A DNA stretch of 64,000 bases, taken from positions 106,856 to 170,855 of the forward strand of contig CABJAW010000010.1 in assembly GCA_902363665.1 (NCBI GenBank). Reading direction: 5' to 3'. The notes beneath the pieces were generated by a model. The model did no database searches. It was not told the origin of the DNA and saw only the letters and a program-made list of their open reading frames with translations. Of the stretch, positions 52,383-61,643 are shown one piece after another; the first letter of the stretch is position 1, and each line of letters opens with the position of its first letter. This stretch comes from Lachnospiraceae bacterium. GTDB lineage: Bacteria > Bacillota > Clostridia > Lachnospirales > Lachnospiraceae. The translations under genes and the position numbers were made by a program.

Positions 52383-55171
52383 CCTATCACCTCACCCTTG
52401 ACAAATTCCTTCCAGGTATCGAGGTATTCCATCGGCTTACGATAGCGCTCGATCTGTTCTTGCAAAATGCACTCAATTGCTTTATTTTGTTTTTCAACAG
52501 CAAGCCCTTCCAGGAGTGAATCCTGTGCATAAATGAATACATTTTTCCATTCCTCGATGGAATCAGCCTTTTCTGCCTCTTGTTCCGTAAAAGAATCACA
52601 AACCAGATCATAGATCACCGAACTAATGTCATTTTTCACACACGCACCATTCTTTCGCAGTGCCCTCAGTGCTTTAATCTTCACCTTCGTTGGGATATCC
52701 ATCCCTGCCATCATTTCAGTCAATTCACCGATTGTCATATCCATTCTTTCCCCAGAACTTTTATTCAAAAGATTTTGAATCAGACTCCGCTTCTCTCCCA
52801 GTAAGGTAATACTGTTTGTTTCTGGTTTTCTATACGCTCTCTCTTCTCCCTTGAACTTTTCTATTTTGCAGAGCACCGGTTCCAGCCAGTCATTCTGATA
52901 TACTACGCCAACCCCCTTGGGAAGTTTTGCGATTTCATCCAACTGATCGTTTTTCAACCCGGCTGATTTTCCTGCCAGATGCCTGTCCTGTTCATCTGGA
53001 AGACGCATAATAATCTTTGTATTCGTATTCCTAATTGCCGACATATCCACCGCACTCGGTGACTGATCCGCAATAATAAAGCCTTCTCCATAAGTCCGCA
53101 TTTCCGCAATCGCATTTGAAATCATTTCTACTGACTTTCCGACAACATTCGAATCATCCAAATTCTGCTCCGTTGAGGTTCTTTTCAAAATATTATGTGC
53201 CTCTTCCAAAACCGTCACATGATGCAACGAAACATTCATTTCTCCGGCGGTCGACATTCTATACTCACTCAACCGCATGATCAAAATGCCCATGATCAGT
53301 GATTTTGTCTCTGAAGACCCGATACGACTAATATCAACAATTACTTTCTCATCGAAAAGTTCCTGATCCTTAATTTCATTTACCGAAAAAATCTGCCCGT
53401 TTAAGCCATTTGTAAGAGATCGGATTCTTGTGACCAGGGAGCCCGTATAATTACTCTTTACTTCCTCCGAATAAGCAGAATTTTGAATAACTGCAACTAG
53501 CTCATTCAGCAAGTCCGAAAAAGCAGGAAACAGCTGATCACTATATCGGTTCTTAGATTCTGCAAGATCCCAGCCGCATGATTCATATGCCTGCAAAACA
53601 GCTTCTTTGAGAACTGCAGGCATTGCGGCGTACATTGGCCAGCATACATTAAACACCTCGACCAAGCGGTCAATATGCTCCAGAATATGAACTCCCTTTG
53701 GGAAACGGAACGGATTAATTCTCAGGAGACTGGTATATTGCGGATTTGTTCCGTACACATGCACATCCGACTGTGCACCAAATATATTTTTGTACTCGCC
53801 TTTTACCGGTTCAATAATCAGATATTTTACACCAAAGTTATCTAGCTGACGTATCATTTCATAAATGGTATTGCTCTTTCCAGAGCCAGTAGAACCAGTT
53901 ATAAACGTATGCATCGCCAGGCTGTTTACATTCAGAAAAGCCTTACTGTTTCCAGCACTTCCCATATTAAAAATTTTCCCGAGATTAATTCCTGTTCCCT
54001 GTTTTGCTCCGTCATAAGTAACGATTTCTTTTCCGAAATCCGCATGTTCAATAACGGGAAGACCACACACGGATCTTCTCGGCAATCCCATATGTATAGC
54101 CAGTTCATTTCCACTGACCAGCGAACACGGCGTCACTTCAATATTTCCTGCCGGTCCATTATATCGAAAAACAGGATGAATAAAATTTTTAACATACTGA
54201 CTGATCATCTCTGTTTTTTCCCGCTGAAACTGTCCCCAGGAATTGATTGCTGCAATTTCCACGCCAGAATTTTCCCCACGCATCAACGCTTTATAGGTCG
54301 ATGCAGCAACCTCAGCCGCATACTGATCATCGGAAAGGAAATAGGCTGCACATTCATACATTCCAAGGCTTTCAAATTCATCGATCCGCTTTAATTGCTT
54401 GTTGATCCGCTCTAGGGTATCTTCAATCGATTTATCATGAAGCGTCAGCGTCATTCCCTCTGAAATGCCCTTCGTATAGCCTTCAGTTCTGGATATTCCA
54501 TAATTAACCGTATCTGTCGTTCCATCACTTGAACCTTCAACCGTAGAAAAGCCGCTGGAAACTGATTCATTCCTTGATGTCGAATCTGATACATTTTTTG
54601 TGATTGCCGATCCAAGCAAACCAAGACTTCCGGAAATAACTCCCCCTACAGACAAGCTGATATTTCCGGTCAATGGAGCAAGTGCCGCCCCAAGTAAAGA
54701 CGCAGCACTTGCTACACCTTTAATGGTCTTTCCCGCAACACTTTCTCTTGACTCCGAATGCGAAGTCGACGAACCAGTTGTCCTAGTTTCACTTCTTGTC
54801 TCCGAATGATTATCCGTATGAGTTCTTGCCTTACTATTGCCATTCGTTTCCGCAACAGAATAATTAAATGAATGATTACTTGCGTAATTCACCTGAGTAC
54901 TTGCAAAAGCAGATAACTGTGTATATACATTTTCATATCCTTTTCTAAGCTCCCGCAACTGTGCCTGTGATGTCCCGTTTGCAATGATAATCCCAGTGTA
55001 TTTTTCTCCCTGCATGGAAAGGACCAGTTTTTCCAACCCCTGTACGAAAGACTGATTGGAAGAATCTTCATGCGCTTTATCATTAGCGACACAGGAAACT
55101 GCCGAAATACTTTTCGCCTTTATCCGGTCGAGAATTTGCTCCATATCTTCAATCGTATAATCTATAATCAT
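52379..55171 (-). CDS. HerA/FtsK-superfamily ATPase with hydrophobic N-terminal insert
   Basis: 930 residues. The N-terminal part (1-95) looks like the continuation of the small protein just upstream. A Ser/Thr/His-rich stretch (100-147), a glycine-alanine hydrophobic block (149-192) and another Ser/Thr-rich stretch (193-240) follow. The ATPase core has Walker A GSTGSGKS (426-433) and Walker B VTVLEEAH (652-659) with downstream FIIADQSPSAVD, as in HerA/DUF87 pumps. The C-terminal 150 residues are helical. HerA-FtsK enzymes are hexameric motors for DNA or protein. The ATG at 55171 has no ribosome site and lies within the end of the preceding gene in the +1 frame. Confidence 0.85.
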   Translation of the reverse strand: MIIDYTIEDMEQILDRIKAKSISAVSCVANDKAHEDSSNQSFVQGLEKLVLSMQGEKYTGIIIANGTSQAQLRELRKGYENVYTQLSAFASTQVNYASNHSFNYSVAETNGNSKARTHTDNHSETRSETRTTGSSTSHSESRESVAGKTIKGVASAASLLGAALAPLTGNISLSVGGVISGSLGLLGSAITKNVSDSTSRNESVSSGFSTVEGSSDGTTDTVNYGISRTEGYTKGISEGMTLTLHDKSIEDTLERINKQLKRIDEFESLGMYECAAYFLSDDQYAAEVAASTYKALMRGENSGVEIAAINSWGQFQREKTEMISQYVKNFIHPVFRYNGPAGNIEVTPCSLVSGNELAIHMGLPRRSVCGLPVIEHADFGKEIVTYDGAKQGTGINLGKIFNMGSAGNSKAFLNVNSLAMHTFITGSTGSGKSNTIYEMIRQLDNFGVKYLIIEPVKGEYKNIFGAQSDVHVYGTNPQYTSLLRINPFRFPKGVHILEHIDRLVEVFNVCWPMYAAMPAVLKEAVLQAYESCGWDLAESKNRYSDQLFPAFSDLLNELVAVIQNSAYSEEVKSNYTGSLVTRIRSLTNGLNGQIFSVNEIKDQELFDEKVIVDISRIGSSETKSLIMGILIMRLSEYRMSTAGEMNVSLHHVTVLEEAHNILKRTSTEQNLDDSNVVGKSVEMISNAIAEMRTYGEGFIIADQSPSAVDMSAIRNTNTKIIMRLPDEQDRHLAGKSAGLKNDQLDEIAKLPKGVGVVYQNDWLEPVLCKIEKFKGEERAYRKPETNSITLLGEKRSLIQNLLNKSSGERMDMTIGELTEMMAGMDIPTKVKIKALRALRKNGACVKNDISSVIYDLVCDSFTEQEAEKADSIEEWKNVFIYAQDSLLEGLAVEKQNKAIECILQEQIERYRKPMEYLDTWKEFVKGEVIG

Positions 55172-55613
55172 CAGAGGTTTTAATACCAGGAAATTGTCCT
55201 TTCATGGCATTTTCCACAGTGTTTTTCAGTGAGCTGATCGTTCTGTATTCATCCTGCGAACGTACTCCCATATAAAAATCAGTCTTTACCCCATCACTGT
55301 CTATAATAATAAAGACCGCGCTGTCTGTAATAGACAACGCATTAAAAACGCTGGCGAATTTATAAGTTGCCAATTCGTTTTTTTCATATACCATTTCTGT
55401 GATCTTGAAAAAACGCACATTGTCCCGAATATTTGAACGTATCATATTCCTGCTTAGCGGTACGATTTCCATTTTTGACAATTCTGAAATGTAATTTTTC
55501 AAAATTACATCATCTACAACCTTTAATGCAGACTGATATCCATCAGCAATATTTGTATAATCAGGAACCGAAACCGCAGAATCTGCCCTATCTCTTCGTA
55601 TCACTTCCTCCAT
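55149..55613 (-). CDS. Small protein of the GTPase/HerA operon, probably N-terminal part of the ATPase
   Basis: 154 residues from the ATG at 55613 (AGGGGG seven bases upstream), overlapping the previous stop by one base. Sequence such as NVRFFKITEMVYEKNELATY and VFIIIDSDGVKTDFYMGVRS, then FPGIK near the end, reads as an alpha/beta domain with no known motif. It overlaps the HerA gene by 23 bases in another frame. Related ATPases appear to carry such a domain fused at the N-terminus (my recollection), so the two may be one split protein. Unknown function. Confidence 0.7.
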   Translation of the reverse strand: MEEVIRRDRADSAVSVPDYTNIADGYQSALKVVDDVILKNYISELSKMEIVPLSRNMIRSNIRDNVRFFKITEMVYEKNELATYKFASVFNALSITDSAVFIIIDSDGVKTDFYMGVRSQDEYRTISSLKNTVENAMKGQFPGIKTSDDYRLYD

Positions 55614-56137
55614 CAAATATCCCCCTTGTCACTGACAATCAGTGCAACACCAACCGCTGCGACTGCCAGACCGCCGACAGTCAAAGCAACCTGTGACGTA
55701 CAAATGCCAGCTACCGCCGCGACTCCACCTGCTGCCGTCACTCCTGCGCCAATTTGTTTGCGCGTAAGGCCATTGCTTTGTTCTTTTGATCCGCGCTCTG
55801 CTTTGTTCGCTCTTTCTGCCTCAATCTTCTCTGCTTTGTCTCTATACAGATAACGAACCATTGCTTTTAAAAGATCGACTCGTTCTTTTGAGAAATTATC
55901 GACAAGCGTAACCATCTGCAGATTAAGATAATCCTCATTCCATGATGCTTTATCATAATTAAGTTTCTCTCCATCATGTTCTGCATAGATATCTCCCAAC
56001 TTTTCTGAAGCATACTGCAACATCTCATCAAACAGTTTCGAGGTTGGGTCTATCAAAAGACTGTCTTTCAGCATAATTCGGATACGAAGTACTTTTCCAG
56101 ACTGTACTACTTCTTTAAATTCATTTGTTATTGCCAT
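55613..56137 (-). CDS. Membrane-tailed paralogue of the operon's small-protein pair
   Basis: 174 residues. The N-terminal domain (about 1-95) shares with the next upstream gene the block LRIRIMLKDSLLIDP, F-M-L-A spacing, DIY, and LVDNFSKERVDLLK. A charged linker (100-122) leads to a hydrophobic hairpin (about 127-168, IGAGVTAAGGVAAVAGICTS then ALTVGGLAVAAVGVALIV), two likely membrane segments. GGGAGG precedes the ATG. It could anchor the complex at the membrane. Not a family I can name. Confidence 0.72.
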   Translation of the reverse strand: MAITNEFKEVVQSGKVLRIRIMLKDSLLIDPTSKLFDEMLQYASEKLGDIYAEHDGEKLNYDKASWNEDYLNLQMVTLVDNFSKERVDLLKAMVRYLYRDKAEKIEAERANKAERGSKEQSNGLTRKQIGAGVTAAGGVAAVAGICTSQVALTVGGLAVAAVGVALIVSDKGDI

Positions 56138-56148
56138 TATGTACCTCC

Positions 56149-56703
56149 CTACTTAAGCAAAACTTTCTTTACAAGTTCTGATATATCAGTTGCTAGCTTC
56201 TTTATTTCATCAAAATTCGTATCTTTTACTTTTGTCGTGTCTAGTAATCTCTTAATTTTTTCTGCATCATCCTTTATTCGCTTCGTTGCAGTAACCTTAG
56301 CGTCTTCACAGTTATTAAAACTCTTCGATCTTTTTTTCTTTTGCTCACCTTCTATAGTTTTTTTTACTGCATTGCTATTTCTTTCTTTTCTCATATTAGT
56401 ACTTAATAACTTATCAATAACTTTTTTTAAATGATCAATCCGCTCCTTTGAAAAATTATCAACTAACTCTACTAATTCATGATTCAATGTTTGTTGATTC
56501 CATTTTTCCGGGTTTCTTTCAAGCTGTCCGCCATCATAATTGACATAGATATCACGAAACTCAGCATTTGCACATCTAAGCATTTTTTCAAATTTTCCAA
56601 ATGAAGGATCTATTATCAATGAATCTTTAAGCATAATTCTTACACGGAGTAAGTCTCTCTCCTCGACCGCTTTCTTAAATTCCTGCGATATCATTTCTTT
56701 CAT
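56149..56703 (-). CDS. Soluble coiled-coil paralogue of the operon's small-protein pair
   Basis: 184 residues. N-terminal domain (about 5-95) with LRVRIMLKDSLIIDPSFGKF and VDNFSKERIDHLKKVIDKLL, matching its downstream neighbour. The C-terminal half is lysine-rich and helical (probable coiled coil, about 120-184), without membrane segment. It starts 11 bases after the large GTPase stop with AGGT before the ATG. The tandem paralogues differ only in their tails, membrane versus coiled coil. Unknown function. Confidence 0.72.
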   Translation of the reverse strand: MKEMISQEFKKAVEERDLLRVRIMLKDSLIIDPSFGKFEKMLRCANAEFRDIYVNYDGGQLERNPEKWNQQTLNHELVELVDNFSKERIDHLKKVIDKLLSTNMRKERNSNAVKKTIEGEQKKKRSKSFNNCEDAKVTATKRIKDDAEKIKRLLDTTKVKDTNFDEIKKLATDISELVKKVLLK

Positions 56704-56714
56704 AAACTACCTCA

Positions 56715-59018
56715 TCAAATATCAAGAATACTTCTTATTCGGTTTTGAATATCTTCCAGCCAGTTTAATTTAGCCTTAGAGGCATAAAGTCTTTGCTCGA
56801 CATTTTCATTATCTTCTGCACAAGCTTTAAGTTCTCGTAATTTCTTTTCTAATATTTTATCAAGTTCTTCAAACTCCTTCATAAACTGCTCTTTAATATT
56901 TTCTGCCTGCTCCTCTGCCTTGATTGCTGCCTGATCAACATTCGCACGAAGGTTCTCTTCCACGCGCGAGAAAAAACGCTCTGAAAGTTCTGCTCCATTA
57001 ATATATGTATGTTCAACCCATCCATAATCATCAATGATATCATAATCCACATCAAAATTCGTTCCAAAAGTATCATTCATCCACCGTCTAAAACCAATCA
57101 CTTCTTTGTATTTCTTGTGATTGCCAACCACCTCCCATTCCTTTTCTGTTTTCTCTGATTCACTCAATTCAGCTTCAATATTGTTTAACCTATTAATGTC
57201 TCCCTCCATCATTTTAAGCGGATCAATCCTTATTTCTCCGACATTCAACTCTTGCGCTAATTCAGATATTTTTTCCTTATATTCTTTAAGCGATTTTTTC
57301 GCAGCATCATATACGCAACTTTTAATCAGGCTTTCCATTTCAACTTTAATTTCGGCCTGAAGTTTAGCCGCATACTCCTCAAACCCTTTGTAAGCTTCTT
57401 CTGCCTCCCGTTTACTCATTTTATCATTTTCGCTTAACCCTATTTTTGCTGTTATTTTTTCTTGAAGAAGAAGTTTAATCTTTTTTACTTTTTTCCTAAT
57501 TATACTCTTATAATCTTCATTTTTTATAATCTTAACTTTAAATTTTTTTGCTTCTTCTCCACTTGCAAGTTTTTTGTTTATAATCTCAATTTTAGCAAGA
57601 ATCTCCTGTTTCTTTTCTTGATTTTCTGCAATTTCCTGCTTTGTGCTTTCAAACGATTTCGCGCTTTCAAGACACTTTGAAAAAGTATCCACAATATTTT
57701 TGATTTTCGCTGTCTTTGCGTATTTTTGAACATACGTCCTTATCGCCATTTCAATTGGAACAATGCCACAGTGAATCAAAGCTTCTCCTTTAATATCGCC
57801 GCTGTTTCTCATCTTAATGAGCTGGCTTTCAATTTCTCCCCGTATGGATGGGGTAAGCGGTGCCATTTTTTCAAAATACATTTCTTCATTCTTGTTAAAC
57901 TTCTTTACTTTGCCTTTTGCCTCGTATACATCGTCATCGTCATCATCATCACTTTCTGCAAGAATTGTCCTGATATTAAGTGCCGTAAGCGCAGAAGCCG
58001 GATAAATATTCGGATTCTCAATTCCATTATCATGCAGATAATCTCGGACTTTTTTCAATGCCGCCTCAATATTATCCTCCTTCTTCTTAAACTCATCCAA
58101 TTTATTTACAACAAATATGAAACGATCCCGTGACTGCTTACCACCGACCCTCATACTCTCAGCCACATAATTCAGCAAACTATAATCATCATTTACTGCA
58201 AGCTGAGTCGCATTTAAGATATAAAGTACGACTGCTTTTGAAGATTCTTTCAGCATCCGGACAGTCGCTGCTCTATGTTCCGGATCTCTTGAATTGTTCG
58301 GACCTGGAGTATCTACGAGTACAAGTGCTACATCATCCGCTGTAACAAATGGAATATTCCCTTCCACTTCAATCCGCGAAACCTGCGGATTGCTGTTCAA
58401 ATCATTCATAGTTTCAAGCGAAAGCTCCGGCTGTACCTTGATAAGATTATCATTCGCATCGTACACTTTTGCCATAAAATGATCCGAATCATTATCTTTT
58501 ATCTTTGTAATTGTCGCAGTGCAGGCTTCCTGTTTTGCCGGCATCAGTTTTTGACCAAGAAGTGCATTAATCAGCGTCGATTTACCTGCACTCATTGTCG
58601 CAACGACATTGACTTCAAATTCCTTGCCTTTCGCCAGATTAAATGCCCGTATCAGATTTGGTTGTTTCAGTTCTTCAAATGGACCCGCCTGAATCTCATC
58701 AAAGATTTCATCAATCGCACTTTCTTTATCCCCCACTTCTTTCGCAGGTATGTGTTTCAGTTCGATATTTAAGCCACTTTTCTTTGCTTCCTTCGCCATG
58801 GCTTCCACATCTTCATAGTCAAGAATTGTACCATGAAATGTAATTCTAAAATCACGGCTACAGCATTCTTCAAAAAGAATTTCCGGTAATTCCTCGATCC
58901 ATTCCTGAAGACGACGCTCCCCAAAATTTAAACGACTGTTCTGTTTTGGCGCAGCTCCGTCAATTGTAATTGATGTTTCCAAGCGATATGGATTGTACTC
59001 AATAAATATTTCTCTCAT
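56715..59018 (-). CDS. Large dynamin-like GTPase
   Basis: 767 residues from the ATG at 59018 (AGGTGA nine bases upstream, overlapping the previous stop). GTPase domain: G1 TMSAGKST (141-148), G2 Thr in CTATIT, G3 DTPG (236-239), G4 NKLD (305-308). An acidic run of seven Asp stands near 355-361. From about 440 to the C-terminus it is a long helical stalk with strong coiled coil (480-560, 700-760), as in bacterial dynamin-like proteins. An N-terminal 100-residue domain (YNPYRLETSITIDG) is extra. Dynamins remodel membranes on GTP hydrolysis; a partner GTPase is encoded next to it. Confidence 0.88.
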   Translation of the reverse strand: MREIFIEYNPYRLETSITIDGAAPKQNSRLNFGERRLQEWIEELPEILFEECCSRDFRITFHGTILDYEDVEAMAKEAKKSGLNIELKHIPAKEVGDKESAIDEIFDEIQAGPFEELKQPNLIRAFNLAKGKEFEVNVVATMSAGKSTLINALLGQKLMPAKQEACTATITKIKDNDSDHFMAKVYDANDNLIKVQPELSLETMNDLNSNPQVSRIEVEGNIPFVTADDVALVLVDTPGPNNSRDPEHRAATVRMLKESSKAVVLYILNATQLAVNDDYSLLNYVAESMRVGGKQSRDRFIFVVNKLDEFKKKEDNIEAALKKVRDYLHDNGIENPNIYPASALTALNIRTILAESDDDDDDDVYEAKGKVKKFNKNEEMYFEKMAPLTPSIRGEIESQLIKMRNSGDIKGEALIHCGIVPIEMAIRTYVQKYAKTAKIKNIVDTFSKCLESAKSFESTKQEIAENQEKKQEILAKIEIINKKLASGEEAKKFKVKIIKNEDYKSIIRKKVKKIKLLLQEKITAKIGLSENDKMSKREAEEAYKGFEEYAAKLQAEIKVEMESLIKSCVYDAAKKSLKEYKEKISELAQELNVGEIRIDPLKMMEGDINRLNNIEAELSESEKTEKEWEVVGNHKKYKEVIGFRRWMNDTFGTNFDVDYDIIDDYGWVEHTYINGAELSERFFSRVEENLRANVDQAAIKAEEQAENIKEQFMKEFEELDKILEKKLRELKACAEDNENVEQRLYASKAKLNWLEDIQNRIRSILDI

Positions 59019-59026
59019 AGTTCTTT

Positions 59027-60364
59027 TCACCTCATATTATAATTATAAATCATTTTTTCCAGATGCAATAAACCAGAGTGTAACAAAAGCAAACGGTTCT
59101 GATCTTTCCGCCCAATATCAATATTCTCTCTCACTTCCTCCGGATAATATCTTCCAAGCTGATATTCCGCTTTCTTCATTTTTCTGGATAAGCGCTCATA
59201 TTCATCCTGATCATCCTCATCCAATGATTCCGAAAATATGCTCATTTTTGCGAGATACGCCGCATAAGATGATACTGGAACAACTTCCGGATTTTCAAAT
59301 CCAAGATTCGTTAGATCAAACACAACTTTTTTTAGTGTTTCTTCGATAGAATCCTCTCCTCTTCTAAAGCGATCTACCTTATTCACCACAAAAAGAATTT
59401 TCCCCTCATAGTTTTCCTGTATAAACAACAGGTGTTTTCTATCATCATCTGTTCCAATATTCTCACCATTCATTAAATAAATGAGCAGATCCGCTTCCGT
59501 ATTACGAATTGTCTCCTCAGTCAGTAATTTGTGGTCTGTATTCTGGGAAGAATTTACTCCCGGCGTATCAATAAGCCAGACTCGCTTCGGTCTCTGTCCA
59601 ATAGTTCTGAAAAAGGCACCTACTGTAATTTTCGGACTTGGATTATCTGAATTATCATCCATTAACGTCTCATAATCAGCATCCAAATCCAGCAGATAAT
59701 CCCACTCATAACAGAATCCGTCTTCATACGGCTTATTCACAATTTTATGTATCTTAGCTGTACAGGCATCGTTCTGCGTTTTATTCACCCTTTTTCCTAC
59801 AAAGGCATTTAAGAGCGTTGATTTCCCGGCGCTCATGTTGGCAGTAACAATAACTTTCACAGGCTCTTCTTTAAAGAACTCACAATTTCGATCCCAGCAT
59901 TTTTTCAAATATTCAATCTGACTTATTCCATCCGTAGAAACAGAAGAATCATACATTGCTTCAAATACACGGCGTAATTTTTCCTGATAAAAAATCGGAT
60001 AAACCGATGATAACTCTGTATAAATCTCCTTTCCCTTTTCTTTATCGCCAAATGCACAAATAAAAATGCAGTCGATAATCAAACAGTAACTATATGTAAA
60101 AATCTTAAACGGATGAACTCGTGGTATCAATACAGGCCTTATATCTGTCTGTAAATTAAAATTCTTGTAACGATATTGCCCTGCATCTTTCAACATTTTT
60201 TTTACATAAAATGCCAGTGTCTCATTCGCCCAGATGTCACTTGCAGAATACGTCCGCACAAAATATTCCAATACATTTAGATATTTAATCTTATACGTAT
60301 CTTCTTCATCCAGGATTGGATGTCGACCAAGCATTTGAGATGCTTCCAATACAATGGGATTCAC
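59027..60364 (-). CDS. Second dynamin-like GTPase
   Basis: 445 residues. An N-terminal helical region (1-165) with a hydrophobic stretch (about 88-105, FTYSYCLIIDCIFICAF) precedes G1 NMSAGKST (176-183), G2 in CTAKIH, G3 DTPG (266-269) and G4 NKVD (328-331). It ends soon after the G domain (about 440), so it lacks the long stalk of its partner. Paired unequal dynamin-like GTPases commonly work as hetero-oligomers. GGAGGTGAT precedes the ATG; the stop codon overlaps the ribosome site of the partner gene. Confidence 0.88.
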   Translation of the reverse strand: MNPIVLEASQMLGRHPILDEEDTYKIKYLNVLEYFVRTYSASDIWANETLAFYVKKMLKDAGQYRYKNFNLQTDIRPVLIPRVHPFKIFTYSYCLIIDCIFICAFGDKEKGKEIYTELSSVYPIFYQEKLRRVFEAMYDSSVSTDGISQIEYLKKCWDRNCEFFKEEPVKVIVTANMSAGKSTLLNAFVGKRVNKTQNDACTAKIHKIVNKPYEDGFCYEWDYLLDLDADYETLMDDNSDNPSPKITVGAFFRTIGQRPKRVWLIDTPGVNSSQNTDHKLLTEETIRNTEADLLIYLMNGENIGTDDDRKHLLFIQENYEGKILFVVNKVDRFRRGEDSIEETLKKVVFDLTNLGFENPEVVPVSSYAAYLAKMSIFSESLDEDDQDEYERLSRKMKKAEYQLGRYYPEEVRENIDIGRKDQNRLLLLHSGLLHLEKMIYNYNMR

Positions 60365-60430
60365 TTTTCATCACCTCCAGATTTCTTTTATTTCTGTCAC
60401 ATATATACGGGCTGAATAATTCTTTTCCTC

Positions 60431-61612
60431 TCACACCTCTTCCACTTCTCCCTGTCCCTTCATCCAGAAATGTATCCCATCTCCAAACACCTCCGCCTCG
60501 ATCAGCATTCCATCCTCATCCCTCTTGATGATCTTCGCGGTCGGCAGGCGGTCCAGGATGTAGTCCGGGCAGGTGCCGTGATAGCGGAAACGAACTTTTT
60601 TCAGCTTGCCTCCGTACATGAACTGGATGCGCTTGCGCAACTCGCCTTCCTCAAAGCGGGAGGCGTACTCGACCGGAAAGTGGTCGTCCAGAACTTTCAG
60701 GCGCTCCAGGCGGTCGACGCGGTAGATGGTCGGTGACTGCTCGCGCGGGCTGCCGTAAACTATCTGATAGGGTTCGTATGAATTCTCTTCATCCGGCTGA
60801 GCCGCTCCACAGGATTCTTTGCAAAACGCCTGATTTCTTTCTTTAAAATCAGCATTCAAACTCTGCGTCAGCTTTTCTTCACCAGATACAGATGACTTAT
60901 CAGGCGGCTGTTTTTTCTCATTCAAAATGTGCTCCCTGATCTGTGCAGAGCCATTTACTGAATCACTGTCTGCCCGTTCTTTTTCCGGCACTTCTTTGTT
61001 TTCCGTTTTCTTCTCCGGCTCAATATACGCCAGCAGATAAAAATAAAACTCCGAAAACAAAATCCCGACCGGCCGTACCCTGCGCGCCACCAGTTCCTGG
61101 CAGCTCGCTTTGTGGTAACGGATCTCAAGATAATTCTGGTTCCACACGGCCTGCTCCAGCTTCCAGAGCGTATCGAGGAGACGTTTGCCATGGTGCAGGT
61201 CGGTGTAATGGTAGCGCTCATTTTCGATAAAATTGTGCAGCTGACGCTGGGCATCTGGATTTCCGCAGCGGATCAGTTTGCCGAGCATCGGAAAAAGTTC
61301 TTCGTGCATCAGGCAGCGGCTTTCAAGCAGTACTTTGCAGATCGCCAGAATCTCTTTTGCCTCAAGGCGGTCCTGCTCTCCGGCGATCATCCGGTAGCCG
61401 CCGGATGCGCGGTCGTAGATCACCTGCCGTACTGCTGCCCCGTACGTCTGCTGATTTTCCAGAAAGCACTGGATATCGTTTAAATCTCTCTGAATCGTGC
61501 GGGTGCTGACCTGAAACGCATCGCTTTCTTTTTGTTTATCAATGGTTTCTCCTGCCTGCAGTCTTGTGTAGAGCGATAAAATCCGCTCCGCTTTGTTTTC
61601 TGTTTCCCCCAT
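60431..61612 (-). CDS. HTH-WYL domain transcriptional regulator with internal low-complexity insert
   Basis: 393 residues. DeoR/HTH_11-type winged helix (about 8-75, VSTRTIQRDLNDIQCFLENQ), then the WYL domain (about 145-198, LEIRYHKASCQELVARRVRP and FYFYLLAYIEPE, and again from about 294, TIYRVDRLERLKVLDDHFPV) and a C-terminal dimer domain. A charged, disordered insert of about 95 residues (199-293) splits the WYL fold. WYL regulators often control defence operons and sense a nucleic-acid-like ligand. Its own promoter is bracketed by inverted repeats. It ends 66 bases before the dynamin operon, with no terminator between, on the GC-richer side of a composition break. Confidence 0.88.
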   Translation of the reverse strand: MGETENKAERILSLYTRLQAGETIDKQKESDAFQVSTRTIQRDLNDIQCFLENQQTYGAAVRQVIYDRASGGYRMIAGEQDRLEAKEILAICKVLLESRCLMHEELFPMLGKLIRCGNPDAQRQLHNFIENERYHYTDLHHGKRLLDTLWKLEQAVWNQNYLEIRYHKASCQELVARRVRPVGILFSEFYFYLLAYIEPEKKTENKEVPEKERADSDSVNGSAQIREHILNEKKQPPDKSSVSGEEKLTQSLNADFKERNQAFCKESCGAAQPDEENSYEPYQIVYGSPREQSPTIYRVDRLERLKVLDDHFPVEYASRFEEGELRKRIQFMYGGKLKKVRFRYHGTCPDYILDRLPTAKIIKRDEDGMLIEAEVFGDGIHFWMKGQGEVEEV

Positions 61613-61643
61613 TTTTCTTTCCTTTCGTTTCCACCCTCTTTAG

